Shown: positions 7,775 through 15,920 of the stretch, in pieces | Numbering within the stretch: position 1 is the stretch's first letter | Layout: each line of letters starts with the position of its first letter | NCBI GenBank assembly: GCA_964539135.1 | Contig: CAZIFG010000001.1 | Coordinates: 62,001-126,000, forward strand | DNA from: CAZIFG01 sp964539135 | Lineage (GTDB): Bacteria; Margulisbacteria; Marinamargulisbacteria; GCA-2716485; CAZIFG01 | Direction: 5' to 3' | Length of the DNA stretch: 64,000 bases | Notes under the pieces: model-generated | What the model was told of the DNA's origin: nothing | Databases searched by the model: none | What the model saw: only the letters and a program-made list of their open reading frames with translations | Translations under genes and position numbers: made by a program

Positions 7775-9334
7775 CTAGAGGTGCTCAGGCAATCTTTGAA
7801 GTATGTCTAAGATTCTGGCTATATTCGGCCTACGCAGAGGCGTTGGAGATAAGCAACAATAGGCTATTCTTGCCAGTCTTTCGAATGTATTTATTTCTGT
7901 GTCTGCTTTTCCGACGGCGACAAAGGGTGTGAGATCCGCTCGTAGCTTTTCGACGGTTTCTAAGGTGCCTTTGAGTTCAACATGAGTACGTGTCAGGATC
8001 ATGTATAAGATGACACCTATTCCCCATATATCAATGGCTTTTGCATGATCTGAGGTGGGTATGAGTGTTCCCTTTTTAATTTGGTCTGCTTCAGGGGGTG
8101 AATAGGTGCCGCCCCATATTATTTGGGTATTCAGTTTTAATCCTATGGTTTCGAGTTGGTCTAATTGATCTAAAGGGAAGGCGTATCCAAAGTCAGCGAG
8201 ATACGTTTCATCGCCTTTAAATAAACAGTTATCCAGTTTGATGTCGTTATGAATGATTCCTCTAGCGTGCATGTCCGCTAAGGCTTGGATAACAGGGATT
8301 AAGCTTTTGGCTTCTTTTATACATGTGGCATAGGTATGTTTTGTATGTTCAATTTTATCTAGCATATCCCCTTCCGCTTTTTTCATGAGCATGAGGCCTT
8401 GTCTTTTTTTTCCAGGATATAAACTTACTGCTTCTACATTCATGATCCCACGATGCCCTTTAAGCGCTTCATTGATAAGGCATTCTCGTTCTAATGAGGC
8501 TCTCATATGAAATTCTTCCATTGATGATATGGGGCTAGGTCCTGGTTCATCTGTTTTGATCTTGGTTCTAGGGAGTACTTTTTTGACGACCCATTCTTCA
8601 TCCGACTTATCCAATCGAATGACTTCTCGGATGATTCCATATGCACCCTCTCCAAAGTCTTTTTTTTCTGCTCTTTTTGCGTTAATTATGGCTATTGGAA
8701 TTCTTTCGGGACCCACATGATATACGGGTTTTTCTTTTCCATCTCTTTCCCGGGTATGAGTACCAGAGGGTAGGCATTCATCGTGTTTGAGATGATGATT
8801 GAGTGTTCTAAAACACCTACTTATGATTTGATATAATTCTGGTTTTGTAATTCCTGAGTGTTCTTTAGGGAAAGTTAGACCGGATGCTTTCAGTGTGTTT
8901 AAGAAACACTTTGCTTCTAATGTTGTCTGGCAGGCAATCATTCCCACGTAGGGAGATCTTGTCTTTTCTGTGCTTTCTATTAAAATTTCATGACATGAGG
9001 CACTGACAATATCTTCTATTTCAGATAAAAAATCGGCGCTGAAATGAGCAGCTTTTAATCTTTCTTGAATTTTTGTTGTTAAAGATAGCTGTAGCGTTTT
9101 TTCTAATTCCCCGTTTAAGGCAGGGATGGTTAAGGGGGATGCTGCTATTTTAGGTGTAGGGGCTTTTTCTAAACCAGGTCCCCCGCTGCTGCCACCTGCT
9201 ACGGGGGGTGTGTTCTCTGCTGTTTGTGAGGGATCTATACGTCCTCGCTTTCGAGGGGCATATTCCATAGGGACTTTTATTGCTAGTGGAGGTCTTTTTA
9301 GCTCTACGAGGGGTGGTTTAACAGAAGGTTCCAT
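7775..9334 (-). CDS. eukaryote-like serine/threonine protein kinase with unusual N-terminus
   Basis: 519 residues. The kinase domain spans about 220-515: a glycine loop GEGAYGIIRE near 225, the ATP-binding lysine in WVVKKVL near 248, the catalytic loop HNDIKLDNCL near 357 (HND where HRD is usual, as in several bacterial and atypical kinases), DFGYAF near 381 and a P-E activation-segment end (YSPPEAD). Residues 1-80 are proline- and lysine-rich and probably disordered, with no signal peptide. Residues 80-215 are helical and not recognised. There is no membrane helix or PASTA/WD sensor, so it is probably soluble or exported by an unidentified route. No neighbouring phosphatase. It has a strong AAGGAG site and a good promoter. 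Confidence 0.85.
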   Translation of the reverse strand: MEPSVKPPLVELKRPPLAIKVPMEYAPRKRGRIDPSQTAENTPPVAGGSSGGPGLEKAPTPKIAASPLTIPALNGELEKTLQLSLTTKIQERLKAAHFSADFLSEIEDIVSASCHEILIESTEKTRSPYVGMIACQTTLEAKCFLNTLKASGLTFPKEHSGITKPELYQIISRCFRTLNHHLKHDECLPSGTHTRERDGKEKPVYHVGPERIPIAIINAKRAEKKDFGEGAYGIIREVIRLDKSDEEWVVKKVLPRTKIKTDEPGPSPISSMEEFHMRASLERECLINEALKGHRGIMNVEAVSLYPGKKRQGLMLMKKAEGDMLDKIEHTKHTYATCIKEAKSLIPVIQALADMHARGIIHNDIKLDNCLFKGDETYLADFGYAFPLDQLDQLETIGLKLNTQIIWGGTYSPPEADQIKKGTLIPTSDHAKAIDIWGIGVILYMILTRTHVELKGTLETVEKLRADLTPFVAVGKADTEINTFERLARIAYCCLSPTPLRRPNIARILDILQRLPEHL

Positions 9335-9359
9335 TTAATCTCCTTTTATTTATTTTTTT

Positions 9360-9389
9360 ATTATATTTTATAATTTAAAAAAAAATCAA
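9360..9389 (-). promoter_or_regulatory. promoter of the Ser/Thr kinase gene
   Basis: On the minus strand TTGATT (9389-9384) and a perfect TATAAT (9365-9360) are separated by 18 bases. The region is extremely A/T-rich, which lowers the weight of the match. The kinase ATG lies 26 bases downstream of the -10 box and has AAGGAG in between. Confidence 0.45.
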
Positions 9390-9461
9390 TTCATTAAAAA
9401 GTTAAAATCGATTCTTTTTTTAGCAAAAATCTCTATTTTTTAATGGAACGTGTGTTTTTAT

Positions 9462-9911
9462 TTAGGGGCGGTTGTTTTTGCAGGTTTCTTTTTTTTGGCA
9501 GTCGCCATAGATGTGTAGGGATTGATAGGTGGGGGTGATATGGATGTCTTGGCAAAACTTTTGAATTTCAGATTCAATGGCATTGTTTTTAATTTCAAAT
9601 ATTTTCCCGCAGGTATTACAAATAATATGAGCATGGTGGCTTTGAGGCAAACTGTGTTCATAATACACTTTGCCGTCTTGTGTGGGGATTTTTTGAAGAA
9701 GGCCTGCATCTAAGAGTTGTTTGATGGTTCGATAGACGGATGCACGTGATAGTTTGAGATCTTCTTTTTCGAAGGTATCGATGAAGGTTTCTACTTCGAA
9801 GTGATGTGTTTTTTTGAAGATGGCATCGGCAATGTCGCGCTTGGTTGAGGTGTATCGACTTTTTTCATGATTTAGAAACGCTTCGAAAATTTCGTGGGCT
9901 TTTTGACTCAT
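9462..9911 (-). CDS. Fur-family transcriptional regulator
   Basis: 149 residues. The N-terminal winged helix contains the recognition helix region LSRASVYRTIKQLLDAGLL near residue 53. The dimerisation half has HHAHIICNTCGKIFEI near 92, with the first CxxC zinc pair, and a second CX5C pair at the C-terminus (CQKKETC), so the structural zinc site looks complete. The family includes Fur, PerR and Zur; the residues here do not decide between them. Its ATG overlaps the stop of the hemerythrin gene by four bases (ATGA), so the two are co-translated. That pairing fits control by iron or oxygen, which is inference. A 3'-terminal run of basic codons follows the second Cys pair. Confidence 0.88.
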   Translation of the reverse strand: MSQKAHEIFEAFLNHEKSRYTSTKRDIADAIFKKTHHFEVETFIDTFEKEDLKLSRASVYRTIKQLLDAGLLQKIPTQDGKVYYEHSLPQSHHAHIICNTCGKIFEIKNNAIESEIQKFCQDIHITPTYQSLHIYGDCQKKETCKNNRP

Positions 9912-10300
9912 TGGGCATCCTGGTTTAGGTGGGCGATTTTAATGTCTATGGTTTTAATGTGATGGACCAATTGATCTATAAACCTGCGAATATCCATAAT
10001 AGAATATGCGGTAGGGCATAAATCGTTAAAATGATGCCGGATGGTCATGACTTTGTCTTTGAAGGCATCGTGTTCGGCTTTGTGTTCTTCGTAGGCTTCG
10101 AACTCTTTCTTTTGCATCAGCGTTTCTTCTTCTTTGAAATGATCTTGAACATAGTGTTCTAAAAATTCAATGATGGGTTCGAGTTTGTTGTTATCATGGC
10201 TTTTTACGACATCATCAAGCATGCTGATGAGTTTGAAAAGTTCTTGATGGTGGGAATCAATGGTGGTGTTCCCGATTTCTAAGTTTTTATCCCATTTCAT
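9908..10300 (-). CDS. bacteriohemerythrin
   Basis: 130 residues, the size of a single-domain bacteriohemerythrin. The diiron ligands are recognisable: His17/His18 in DSHHQELF, His54 and Glu58 in HFKEEE, His73 and His77 in EEHKAEHDAF, and a late His pair in LVHHIKTID plus the final Asp. It binds O2 reversibly at a non-haem diiron centre, for oxygen storage, delivery or sensing. It has no signal peptide and is cytoplasmic. It overlaps the Fur-family regulator downstream. That neighbour suggests joint response to oxygen or iron. The rlmD gene lies 50 bases upstream on the same strand. Confidence 0.9.
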   Translation of the reverse strand: MKWDKNLEIGNTTIDSHHQELFKLISMLDDVVKSHDNNKLEPIIEFLEHYVQDHFKEEETLMQKKEFEAYEEHKAEHDAFKDKVMTIRHHFNDLCPTAYSIMDIRRFIDQLVHHIKTIDIKIAHLNQDAQ

Positions 10301-10349
10301 ATGGTGTTTATTAAACCGGGTTTGGCTTCATTTTGCAAGATGTTCTCAC

Positions 10350-11726
10350 TCAAACCAGTATTTTTGATGGGGATTTTGTTAGTTTTGCTACGCATTCGAC
10401 GTGAAAGGTATTGGGAAACATGTCGACAGGTTGTAGGCTTTCAATGGTGTATCCAGCTTGGGATAACTCTTTGAGGTCCCGTGTCATGGTACTGGGATTA
10501 CAGGAGACATAAATGATTTGAGGGGCATCCAAATTTATAATGCGTTGTAGGGCTTTGGGGACGATGCCGCTTCGGGGTGGGTCTAAAATGATGCAATCGG
10601 CTTTAATGGTGGTGAATTTAAGAATATTTTTGACACGTCCCACGTAAAATGTGGCATTGTGAATGTTATTGTTTTGGGCGTTTTCTTGGGCGTTTTCAAT
10701 GGCCTCTTCAATTTCTTCAACGCCAATGACGGCTTTAACCGATTTTGCGAGATATAGCCCTATGGTTCCAGTGCCACAGTAGAGATCTAAAACGGTATCT
10801 GTGGGTTTCAGTGTTGCGGTAGATTTGATGGTGTCGTACAGGACGCTTGCTTGTGTGGTGTTGGTTTGAAAAAAAGCTTTAGAATTGATTTTAAAGGTAA
10901 GATCGCCTAAGGTTTCGTGTAAGATGCCAGGTCCTGCTGTGATTAAATCTTCATGGTTGTCTGCGTTGTCGCCTTCATTGGGATTTAGGGTAATGATGAC
11001 ACTTTTGACTTCAGGAATTTCCTGTTGGATAAAGCTCACATAGTCTTTATAGAGGTTCAGGTGGTCGCTTTCCGATACAATGAGTTTGAGTAGAAATTCG
11101 TGATTTGTTTTGGAGTGACGCACCATGAGTAGGCGTAGGCATCCTTTTCGGGTGCTGTAATTCCAGGCGGAAAGGCCGGTTTGATTAAAAAAAGAGAGGG
11201 TTTTGTGGCGGATGACATCACTGAGCGGATCTTGTAGCATACAGGCTTGAATATCAATGATATCGTCGTAACTGCCTCGGCGTTTTAAGCCTAAAATGAG
11301 GCCTTTTTCATTTTTTCCAAAGCTAAATTCCATTTTATTTCGATAATATAGGGTATCCTTACAGCCTAAAATGGGCTTTTTTACGGCTAATAACTCTTTA
11401 TAAAAACTTTGAATGCATTCTTTGAAAATGTCTTCTTTTAACAGGAGTTGATCGGCGTAAGGCACATTCATCATTTGGCAGCCGCCACATTCGAGGGCGT
11501 GGCTGCAGTGGGCTTCTTTAATGAGGGGGCTTCTTTCGATAAAAGTTTTTACTTTTCCCATGCCATATGATCTTTTTTTCTTGATTAAGATTACGTCAAC
11601 GGTGTCTCCGGGTAGTGTGTTGGGCGCAAAAATTTTGAATCCGTCGTAGGTGCCCATGCCCCAGCCTTGAAAGACCAGTTTTTCTATTTTAATTCGAAGC
11701 GGCGTATTAAAGGGAATGTGTTTCAT
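10350..11726 (-). CDS. rlmD: RlmD/RumA-type 23S rRNA (uracil-C5)-methyltransferase
   Basis: 458 residues. Order of parts: N-terminal TRAM-like domain (residues 5-60, GWGMGTYDGFKIF), an iron-sulphur cysteine set CSHALECGGCQ near 72, a central RNA-binding domain, and the C-terminal SAM-dependent methyltransferase with LDLYCGTGTIGLYLA near 312, LDPPRSGI near 376 and the nucleophile motif YVSCNPSTMTRDL near 404. The enzyme makes 5-methyluridine in 23S rRNA. Family members act on U1939 or U747 (RlmD, RlmCD), and the position cannot be assigned from sequence alone. The ATG is at 11726 with a weak upstream site. Confidence 0.88.
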   Translation of the reverse strand: MKHIPFNTPLRIKIEKLVFQGWGMGTYDGFKIFAPNTLPGDTVDVILIKKKRSYGMGKVKTFIERSPLIKEAHCSHALECGGCQMMNVPYADQLLLKEDIFKECIQSFYKELLAVKKPILGCKDTLYYRNKMEFSFGKNEKGLILGLKRRGSYDDIIDIQACMLQDPLSDVIRHKTLSFFNQTGLSAWNYSTRKGCLRLLMVRHSKTNHEFLLKLIVSESDHLNLYKDYVSFIQQEIPEVKSVIITLNPNEGDNADNHEDLITAGPGILHETLGDLTFKINSKAFFQTNTTQASVLYDTIKSTATLKPTDTVLDLYCGTGTIGLYLAKSVKAVIGVEEIEEAIENAQENAQNNNIHNATFYVGRVKNILKFTTIKADCIILDPPRSGIVPKALQRIINLDAPQIIYVSCNPSTMTRDLKELSQAGYTIESLQPVDMFPNTFHVECVAKLTKSPSKILV

Positions 11727-11777
11727 GCCTTGATAGTACAGGGCATTTTCTTTTTTTGTAAGGGGGATGTCTATATT

Positions 11778-11808
11778 GGGCCTGTTGTGAAATACCTATT
11801 TTGGCCAT
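11778..11808 (+). repeat. truncated left end of the 142-bp MITE-like element
   Basis: 31 bases here match the left end of the elements at 35103, 47907 and 53443 with about three differences (GGGCCTGTTGTGAAATACC, then TATTTTGGCCAT). The match stops abruptly, leaving no right end. It lies in the gap between the rlmD start and the CorC-type gene's stop. Confidence 0.7.
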
Positions 11809-11815
11809 TTTTTCA

Positions 11816-13120
11816 TTAATCTCTTTCAGATTGGCTTTCTGATTCTAGTATTTTAATTTCAAGAGAGATGATGCGGCGTTTCCGAATTTCTCCGACGGTT
11901 ATTTCGAGGTTCTTGTAGGTTAAAATATCGCCTTTTTGAGGTAAGGCCCCCAATTCGCTGAGTACAAATCCGCCTATAGTGTCATAGTCTTCATCTTCTT
12001 TGGGTAAAATGGCCTGAATGGTTTCAGGTAGATCGTCCATATTGAGACCGGCATCAACCAAGTAATGTTGATCCGCTACGGCAATAATGGTGCCGGGTTC
12101 GTTATCGTATTCATCCAAGACATCCCCTACGATTTCTTCAATGATGTCTTCAAAGGTGACAATACCTGCCATGCCGCCATATTCATCAATGGCTATGGCA
12201 ATGTGAAATTTGGACAGTTTCATTTGTTGCAACAGTTCTCTGAGGTCTTTGCTTTCTGGAATAAATTCTGCTTTTCTCATGTATTTTTGAATGCGCTTTT
12301 GATGACGTTCTTCAGGTTCTATGACCAATAAATCTTTGGCATAAATAATGCCTAAAATGTTATCAATATTATCTTCATAGACGGGGATTCTGGAGTGGCC
12401 TGATTTTTTAAACAAGTTAATGACTTCCTCTAAAGAGGCGTTGACTTCGACACAAAGGGTGTCTGTTCGAGGTGTCATGACTTCTCTTACCACTTTGTCT
12501 GTAAAATTTAATACCCCATTTAACATGTGTTTTTCACTGCTTTGCAAAATACCGTCTTCTTCTGCTAACTTGATGACGCTTTTAATTTCACCCTCTGTTA
12601 AGACCCGGGTTTCTGAAATGGAAAATCCAAATATCTTCGATAAAATCCAGTGAATGCCATCAAATATAGCAATGACGGGAGATACTGCAATGATAAAATA
12701 GTACATAAAAGGACTGATTAAAATGGCCCATTTTGTAGGGTTTTTTAAGGCTAAAGCTTTTGGGGTGATTTCACCAAAGGTGAGTATGAGAAAGGTCATA
12801 ATCCCTGTTGTGATACTGAGTCCTGCTGCAATATTTTCAATGCCAATATTATGTAGCATTATTATCATCCAATTGGTGGCAATGGCTGAGGCCGCAATAT
12901 TGACGATATTATTGCCAATTAAAATGGCGGTTACGAGGGTTCGGGGTTTTTGTAGAATTTTATTGAGGGTTTGAATGCCTTTTACTTTTTTTTCCAGGAG
13001 GCTTCTTAATTTGATTCGGCCAATGGTTGTAAAGGCGGTTTCTGCACTGGAAAAAAGAGCAGAGAGGCTGATGAGAAAAATAAGTGCTAATAATGTTAGT
13101 ATCTGGTTATATTCGGTCAT
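11816..13120 (-). CDS. CNNM/CorC (HlyC) family membrane protein with CBS pair
   Basis: 434 residues. Residues 1-185 form the DUF21/CNNM membrane domain, with four hydrophobic segments and FSSAETAFTTIGRIKLRSL near residue 22. Residues about 205-320 form two CBS domains beginning VMTPRTDTLCVEVNA, with HSRIPVYEDNIDNILGIIY and DEYGGMAGIVTFEDI. Residues about 340-420 form the CorC_HlyC domain (DYDTIGGFVLSELGALPQKGD). Proteins of this set are linked to Mg2+ or Co2+ export or homeostasis; the old name haemolysin is not informative. It is the last gene of a minus-strand group with ybeY and miaA. Confidence 0.88.
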   Translation of the reverse strand: MTEYNQILTLLALIFLISLSALFSSAETAFTTIGRIKLRSLLEKKVKGIQTLNKILQKPRTLVTAILIGNNIVNIAASAIATNWMIIMLHNIGIENIAAGLSITTGIMTFLILTFGEITPKALALKNPTKWAILISPFMYYFIIAVSPVIAIFDGIHWILSKIFGFSISETRVLTEGEIKSVIKLAEEDGILQSSEKHMLNGVLNFTDKVVREVMTPRTDTLCVEVNASLEEVINLFKKSGHSRIPVYEDNIDNILGIIYAKDLLVIEPEERHQKRIQKYMRKAEFIPESKDLRELLQQMKLSKFHIAIAIDEYGGMAGIVTFEDIIEEIVGDVLDEYDNEPGTIIAVADQHYLVDAGLNMDDLPETIQAILPKEDEDYDTIGGFVLSELGALPQKGDILTYKNLEITVGEIRKRRIISLEIKILESESQSERD

Positions 13121-13162
13121 AATGGTTTTGTATGTGTATTATACGGGGTGTTTTTCTCTAAC

Positions 13163-13585
13163 TCAAGGGTGGGCAAGCAGTTCGTCTTGTTTTTTGAACA
13201 TGATGGCTTTTTTTTCTTCGGTATCATCCTCGTATCCCAATACATGTAGAAGGCCGTGGGCAATGAGTGTTTTGATCTCAAATTCAAGCGAATGTTGGAG
13301 TTCTTGTGCTTGTTTTTTGGCTTGGTCGATAGAAATATAAATGTCGCCCATTGGACTTTTGGGACTTCCCAAATTAAAAGTAATAATGTCGGTGTTATAA
13401 TTGTGATTTAAGTGGGCTTGGTTCATTTTTTTGAGATCGGCGTTATTCAGAAAGGTAATTTCAATGCTGCCTGTTTGTATGTTTAACAGGGTGCATAGTT
13501 TTTTTGTGAAGGCCGGGATGTCAAATTGAGTTTGAGTGGGGGCTACTTCTGTAATTTCAATCGTAAGGGGTAATTTTTTTGCCAT
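13163..13585 (-). CDS. ybeY: YbeY endoribonuclease with altered third metal ligand
   Basis: 140 residues from the ATG at 13585, which lies four bases after the miaA stop. An ATG 13 codons further upstream is in frame but falls inside miaA. YbeY is a zinc endoribonuclease for 16S rRNA 3'-end maturation and 70S quality control. The NHNYNTDIITFNLG and LIAHGLLHVLG motifs are clear. The usual motif is HGxLHLxGYDH, with three His ligands. Here it reads HGLLHVLGYEDD, so the first two histidines are present but the third is aspartate (codons GAG GAT GAT). Asp can bind zinc, so activity is possible but not certain. It lies between miaA and the CorC-type gene, a common arrangement for CorC proteins. 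Confidence 0.85.
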   Translation of the reverse strand: MAKKLPLTIEITEVAPTQTQFDIPAFTKKLCTLLNIQTGSIEITFLNNADLKKMNQAHLNHNYNTDIITFNLGSPKSPMGDIYISIDQAKKQAQELQHSLEFEIKTLIAHGLLHVLGYEDDTEEKKAIMFKKQDELLAHP

Positions 13586-13589
13586 TCGT

Positions 13590-14450
13590 TTATCCGTTTT
13601 GAGTAATCCATTCTGCCGTTTCAAAGCGTCTAAACCAGGTCATTTGCCGCTTTGCAAATTGGCGGGTATGGGTTTTGATGGTGTCTATCATGTCTTCTTT
13701 TTTGATATTTCCTTTGAGATAAGGGATGACTTCCTTATACCCAATGGCAAGAAAGGCGGTGTTGCTTTCATCGTAGCGTTTGATTAAGGTTTCCACTTCT
13801 TCAATGAGACCTTTTTGGATCATGAGATCTACTCGCTCGTGGATACGCTTGTCGAGTTTGGATTTCTCCATCTTTAAACCAATGACACGACAGCCGGGAA
13901 GGGGGCGGTCTTTTTTGGATCGAATTTCAGAGGCTGGGACTTTTTTTTCGTGTAGCAGTTCTAGGGCTCGGATGACGCGTCGACTGTTTCCCGCTGGGAT
14001 TTGTTTCGATAACTCTGGGTCTTTTTGATGTAATGTTTCCCATAGAAATTGAGGTCCTTTTGTGTCTAATTCTTTTTCCAGTGTTTTTTTATAGTCGCTG
14101 TGACTGGTGTTTTCGGGAAAATGATATTGATATAAAAAGGCATGCAGATAAAATCCGGTCCCACCAGTGATGATATAGGGGGTATTGGGATTGTTTTGAA
14201 TGAGATCTTGTGTGAGGTGTATAAATTCAGGTGCGCTGTATGGTTCTTCGATGCTTTTAATGTCGATTAAATGGTGGGGAATACCGCGTTGTTCCTCTGG
14301 CATTAGCTTGGCTGTGCCAATATCCATTTCTTTATAAACCTGAAAGGCGTCCGCTGAAATGATTTCGGCCTTTGTTTTTTCAGCTAATTCCAGCGCAAAC
14401 TCCGATTTTCCAACAGCTGTAGGGCCTAAGATAAGTGTGATCTTATTCAT
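13590..14450 (-). CDS. miaA: MiaA, tRNA dimethylallyltransferase
   Basis: 286 residues, slightly short for the family (about 300). P-loop GPTAVGKSEFALELA at residue 8, the substrate motif ISADAFQVYKEMDIGTAK (Asp-x-x-Gln region) near 34, PHHLID near 58, GGTGFYLHAFLYQY near 97 and the tail QFAKRQMTWFRR near 263 are present. It transfers the dimethylallyl group to N6 of A37 in tRNAs reading UNN codons. YbeY follows after four bases, so the pair is probably one transcript. Start ATG 14450. Confidence 0.95.
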   Translation of the reverse strand: MNKITLILGPTAVGKSEFALELAEKTKAEIISADAFQVYKEMDIGTAKLMPEEQRGIPHHLIDIKSIEEPYSAPEFIHLTQDLIQNNPNTPYIITGGTGFYLHAFLYQYHFPENTSHSDYKKTLEKELDTKGPQFLWETLHQKDPELSKQIPAGNSRRVIRALELLHEKKVPASEIRSKKDRPLPGCRVIGLKMEKSKLDKRIHERVDLMIQKGLIEEVETLIKRYDESNTAFLAIGYKEVIPYLKGNIKKEDMIDTIKTHTRQFAKRQMTWFRRFETAEWITQNG

Positions 14451-14485
14451 GAGGACCTAGTATAGCTTATTTTGTGAAGGATGTC

Positions 14486-14638
14486 TTAATTGTAAGAGAC
14501 ATATTTATAGAGTTCTTGAAACGTTTTTTCAACAAGGTCGGTGTTTTCTTTGATGGCATTTTTTTTGATAAAAAAGAAATCTTCTAAATAAAAGATATCT
14601 TCAAAGCCGTTCATTGATGTGTTGTTTTCGTAGTCCAT
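14486..14638 (-). CDS. small acidic/aromatic protein of 50 residues, unknown
   Basis: An ORF of 51 codons starts at the ATG of 14638 with an excellent AAAAGGAG site eight bases upstream and ends with TAA at 14486. The protein starts MDYENNTSMNGFEDIFYLED and is rich in Phe, Tyr, Glu and Lys, with a central FFFIKK stretch and a probable C-terminal helix (DLVEKTFQELYKYV). I do not recognise it. Support comes from the ribosome site, the clean stop and the position in an otherwise gene-free gap of about 480 bases upstream of miaA on the same strand. It has no signal peptide. Confidence 0.5.
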   Translation of the reverse strand: MDYENNTSMNGFEDIFYLEDFFFIKKNAIKENTDLVEKTFQELYKYVSYN

Positions 14639-14929
14639 AATAGTCTCCTTTTGCTTCTTATGATCGTCAAAAGAATGCTAAAACTTGTGTGACTCTGTTT
14701 TATGCTCTTTTGAACAATCTTTCAATACCCGACGATAGGTGGCAAAAACATCGATTTTTTTTGGTCGAATTTTTTTTGTGCATTTTGTAATTTTTAAATC
14801 ATTATGCATTATTCATGCATGTGGTTCTTTTTTTTGGGGGGTATATTGTTTTTGTAAATACAACCCACCCCTTTATTTTTTTTATATTTTAGTGTATGAT
14901 TTCATGTAATTTTTTGGGGAGGAGTTTAA
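14639..14929. other. AT-rich intergenic region with a probable promoter
   Basis: A 291-base gap between two divergent genes. It holds long T runs, and a -10-like TATGAT at 14895-14900, about 30 bases before the lipoprotein start, without a good -35 box. I see no RNA gene or repeat in it. Confidence 0.4.
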
Positions 14930-15781
14930 ATGAAACAGATGTATTACGTTAAGTCATTTTTTATACTGGCTTTTTTCATGGCTACTTTGGTGGGCTGCAG
15001 CAGCAGTTCTACAAGTGGTTTAGGTGGACAAGGTGGCGGGACTCTAAGTATTGGCGCTAAATTAGAGGATAAGGCTGCGTTGAACGTTCTGAATGGGGTT
15101 ACCATGAACATGATTATCCCTGATTCTTCTGGTACATCTCCGTCTAGGCTATCGGCTTTACGGCTTACTGATCCTGAATTGGATTTATTGACGTCTGTTA
15201 CCTTGAATGGGGTGTTGTATCCTGTTTCAGATCGACAGCTTACTTATAATAACGGTATCGTTTACACTTTAATAAATATGGATGATTCTCTTACTGAGGG
15301 ATCTGTTTATTTTCAACATTTTGATATAGGCGCTAATCGTTTTGATTTTATTTCATCAAGTCGTACGCCCTATTTTTCCGCTTTTTACTTAGGGACACAG
15401 AGTGTGCATTTGCCTGTTACTATTCCTGAAGGTGGAACGGGTACTACCACTTATAGTAGCGGAACCGTTCATTTTTTAAATCTGGAAGGGGTTTCTTTTG
15501 CTCAATTGGATGCTGTGAATGCTGAAGTTGTTTATCGTTATACTGACTCATCACTGAGAACCACTTCTTTGGTCTATCCTTTTGTTTTAACTGTTTCAGG
15601 GCGGTCTTATTCAGGTGTTTTTCAGGTAGATGATTTTGATACTATTCGCCTAGATGGCTATGTTTTTTCAGACTTATTTGCTGAAAATGGAACGCGTAAA
15701 GTTGGGCAGATTCGAATCAATTACGAGGGATCTGTGGTTGAAATTTGGTATTACGATAATGCAGGCACTTTAGCGCGCTAA
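14930..15781 (+). CDS. lipoprotein of unknown function, paralogue of the protein at 32254
   Basis: 283 residues. A type II signal peptide ends in the lipobox LVGC, giving Cys near residue 23, followed by a Ser/Gly-rich linker (SSSSTSGLGG). The body has no recognised domain. It shares a set of spaced motifs with the lipoprotein at 32254: GTSPSR near 64, VTLNG followed by YPV near 90, FVYPF/LTVSG near 215 and a C-terminal GTRKVGQIRI. They are paralogues with a conserved beta-rich plan. The Ser/Gly start, variable middle and short beta repeats suggest an outer-membrane or surface lipoprotein. GGAGG lies ahead of the ATG, and a strong terminator follows at 15882. Function unknown. Confidence 0.7.
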   Translation: MKQMYYVKSFFILAFFMATLVGCSSSSTSGLGGQGGGTLSIGAKLEDKAALNVLNGVTMNMIIPDSSGTSPSRLSALRLTDPELDLLTSVTLNGVLYPVSDRQLTYNNGIVYTLINMDDSLTEGSVYFQHFDIGANRFDFISSSRTPYFSAFYLGTQSVHLPVTIPEGGTGTTTYSSGTVHFLNLEGVSFAQLDAVNAEVVYRYTDSSLRTTSLVYPFVLTVSGRSYSGVFQVDDFDTIRLDGYVFSDLFAENGTRKVGQIRINYEGSVVEIWYYDNAGTLAR

Positions 15782-15881
15782 TATCGAACAGGTGGTAAGG
15801 CTAGGGGTTTTTTAGCTTTACGTCTGACTCTTGTTATTGATTTTCTATAGAGCGTATTCAACACAGAGTATACTTTTCCTA

Positions 15882-15909
15882 AGAGGGTGCTAGCCACCCT
15901 CTTTTTTTA
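15882..15909 (+). terminator. rho-independent terminator of the lipoprotein gene
   Basis: A perfect 8-bp stem AGAGGGTG / CACCCTCT with loop CTAGC is followed by seven T. It lies 100 bases after the lipoprotein stop. The minus strand has only a weak T run after it, so it chiefly serves the plus strand. Confidence 0.8.
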
Positions 15910-15920
15910 TTTGTATCTGG

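Noticed and set aside
11816..13120. Haemolysin function for the CBS-domain protein
   Set aside because: That name is a historical misannotation; the DUF21/CBS/CorC layout supports ion transport.
14451..14929. tRNA or other structured RNA in the largest gap
   Set aside because: No cloverleaf or TpsiC-type sequence could be found; only the small ORF and a promoter-like box are supported.
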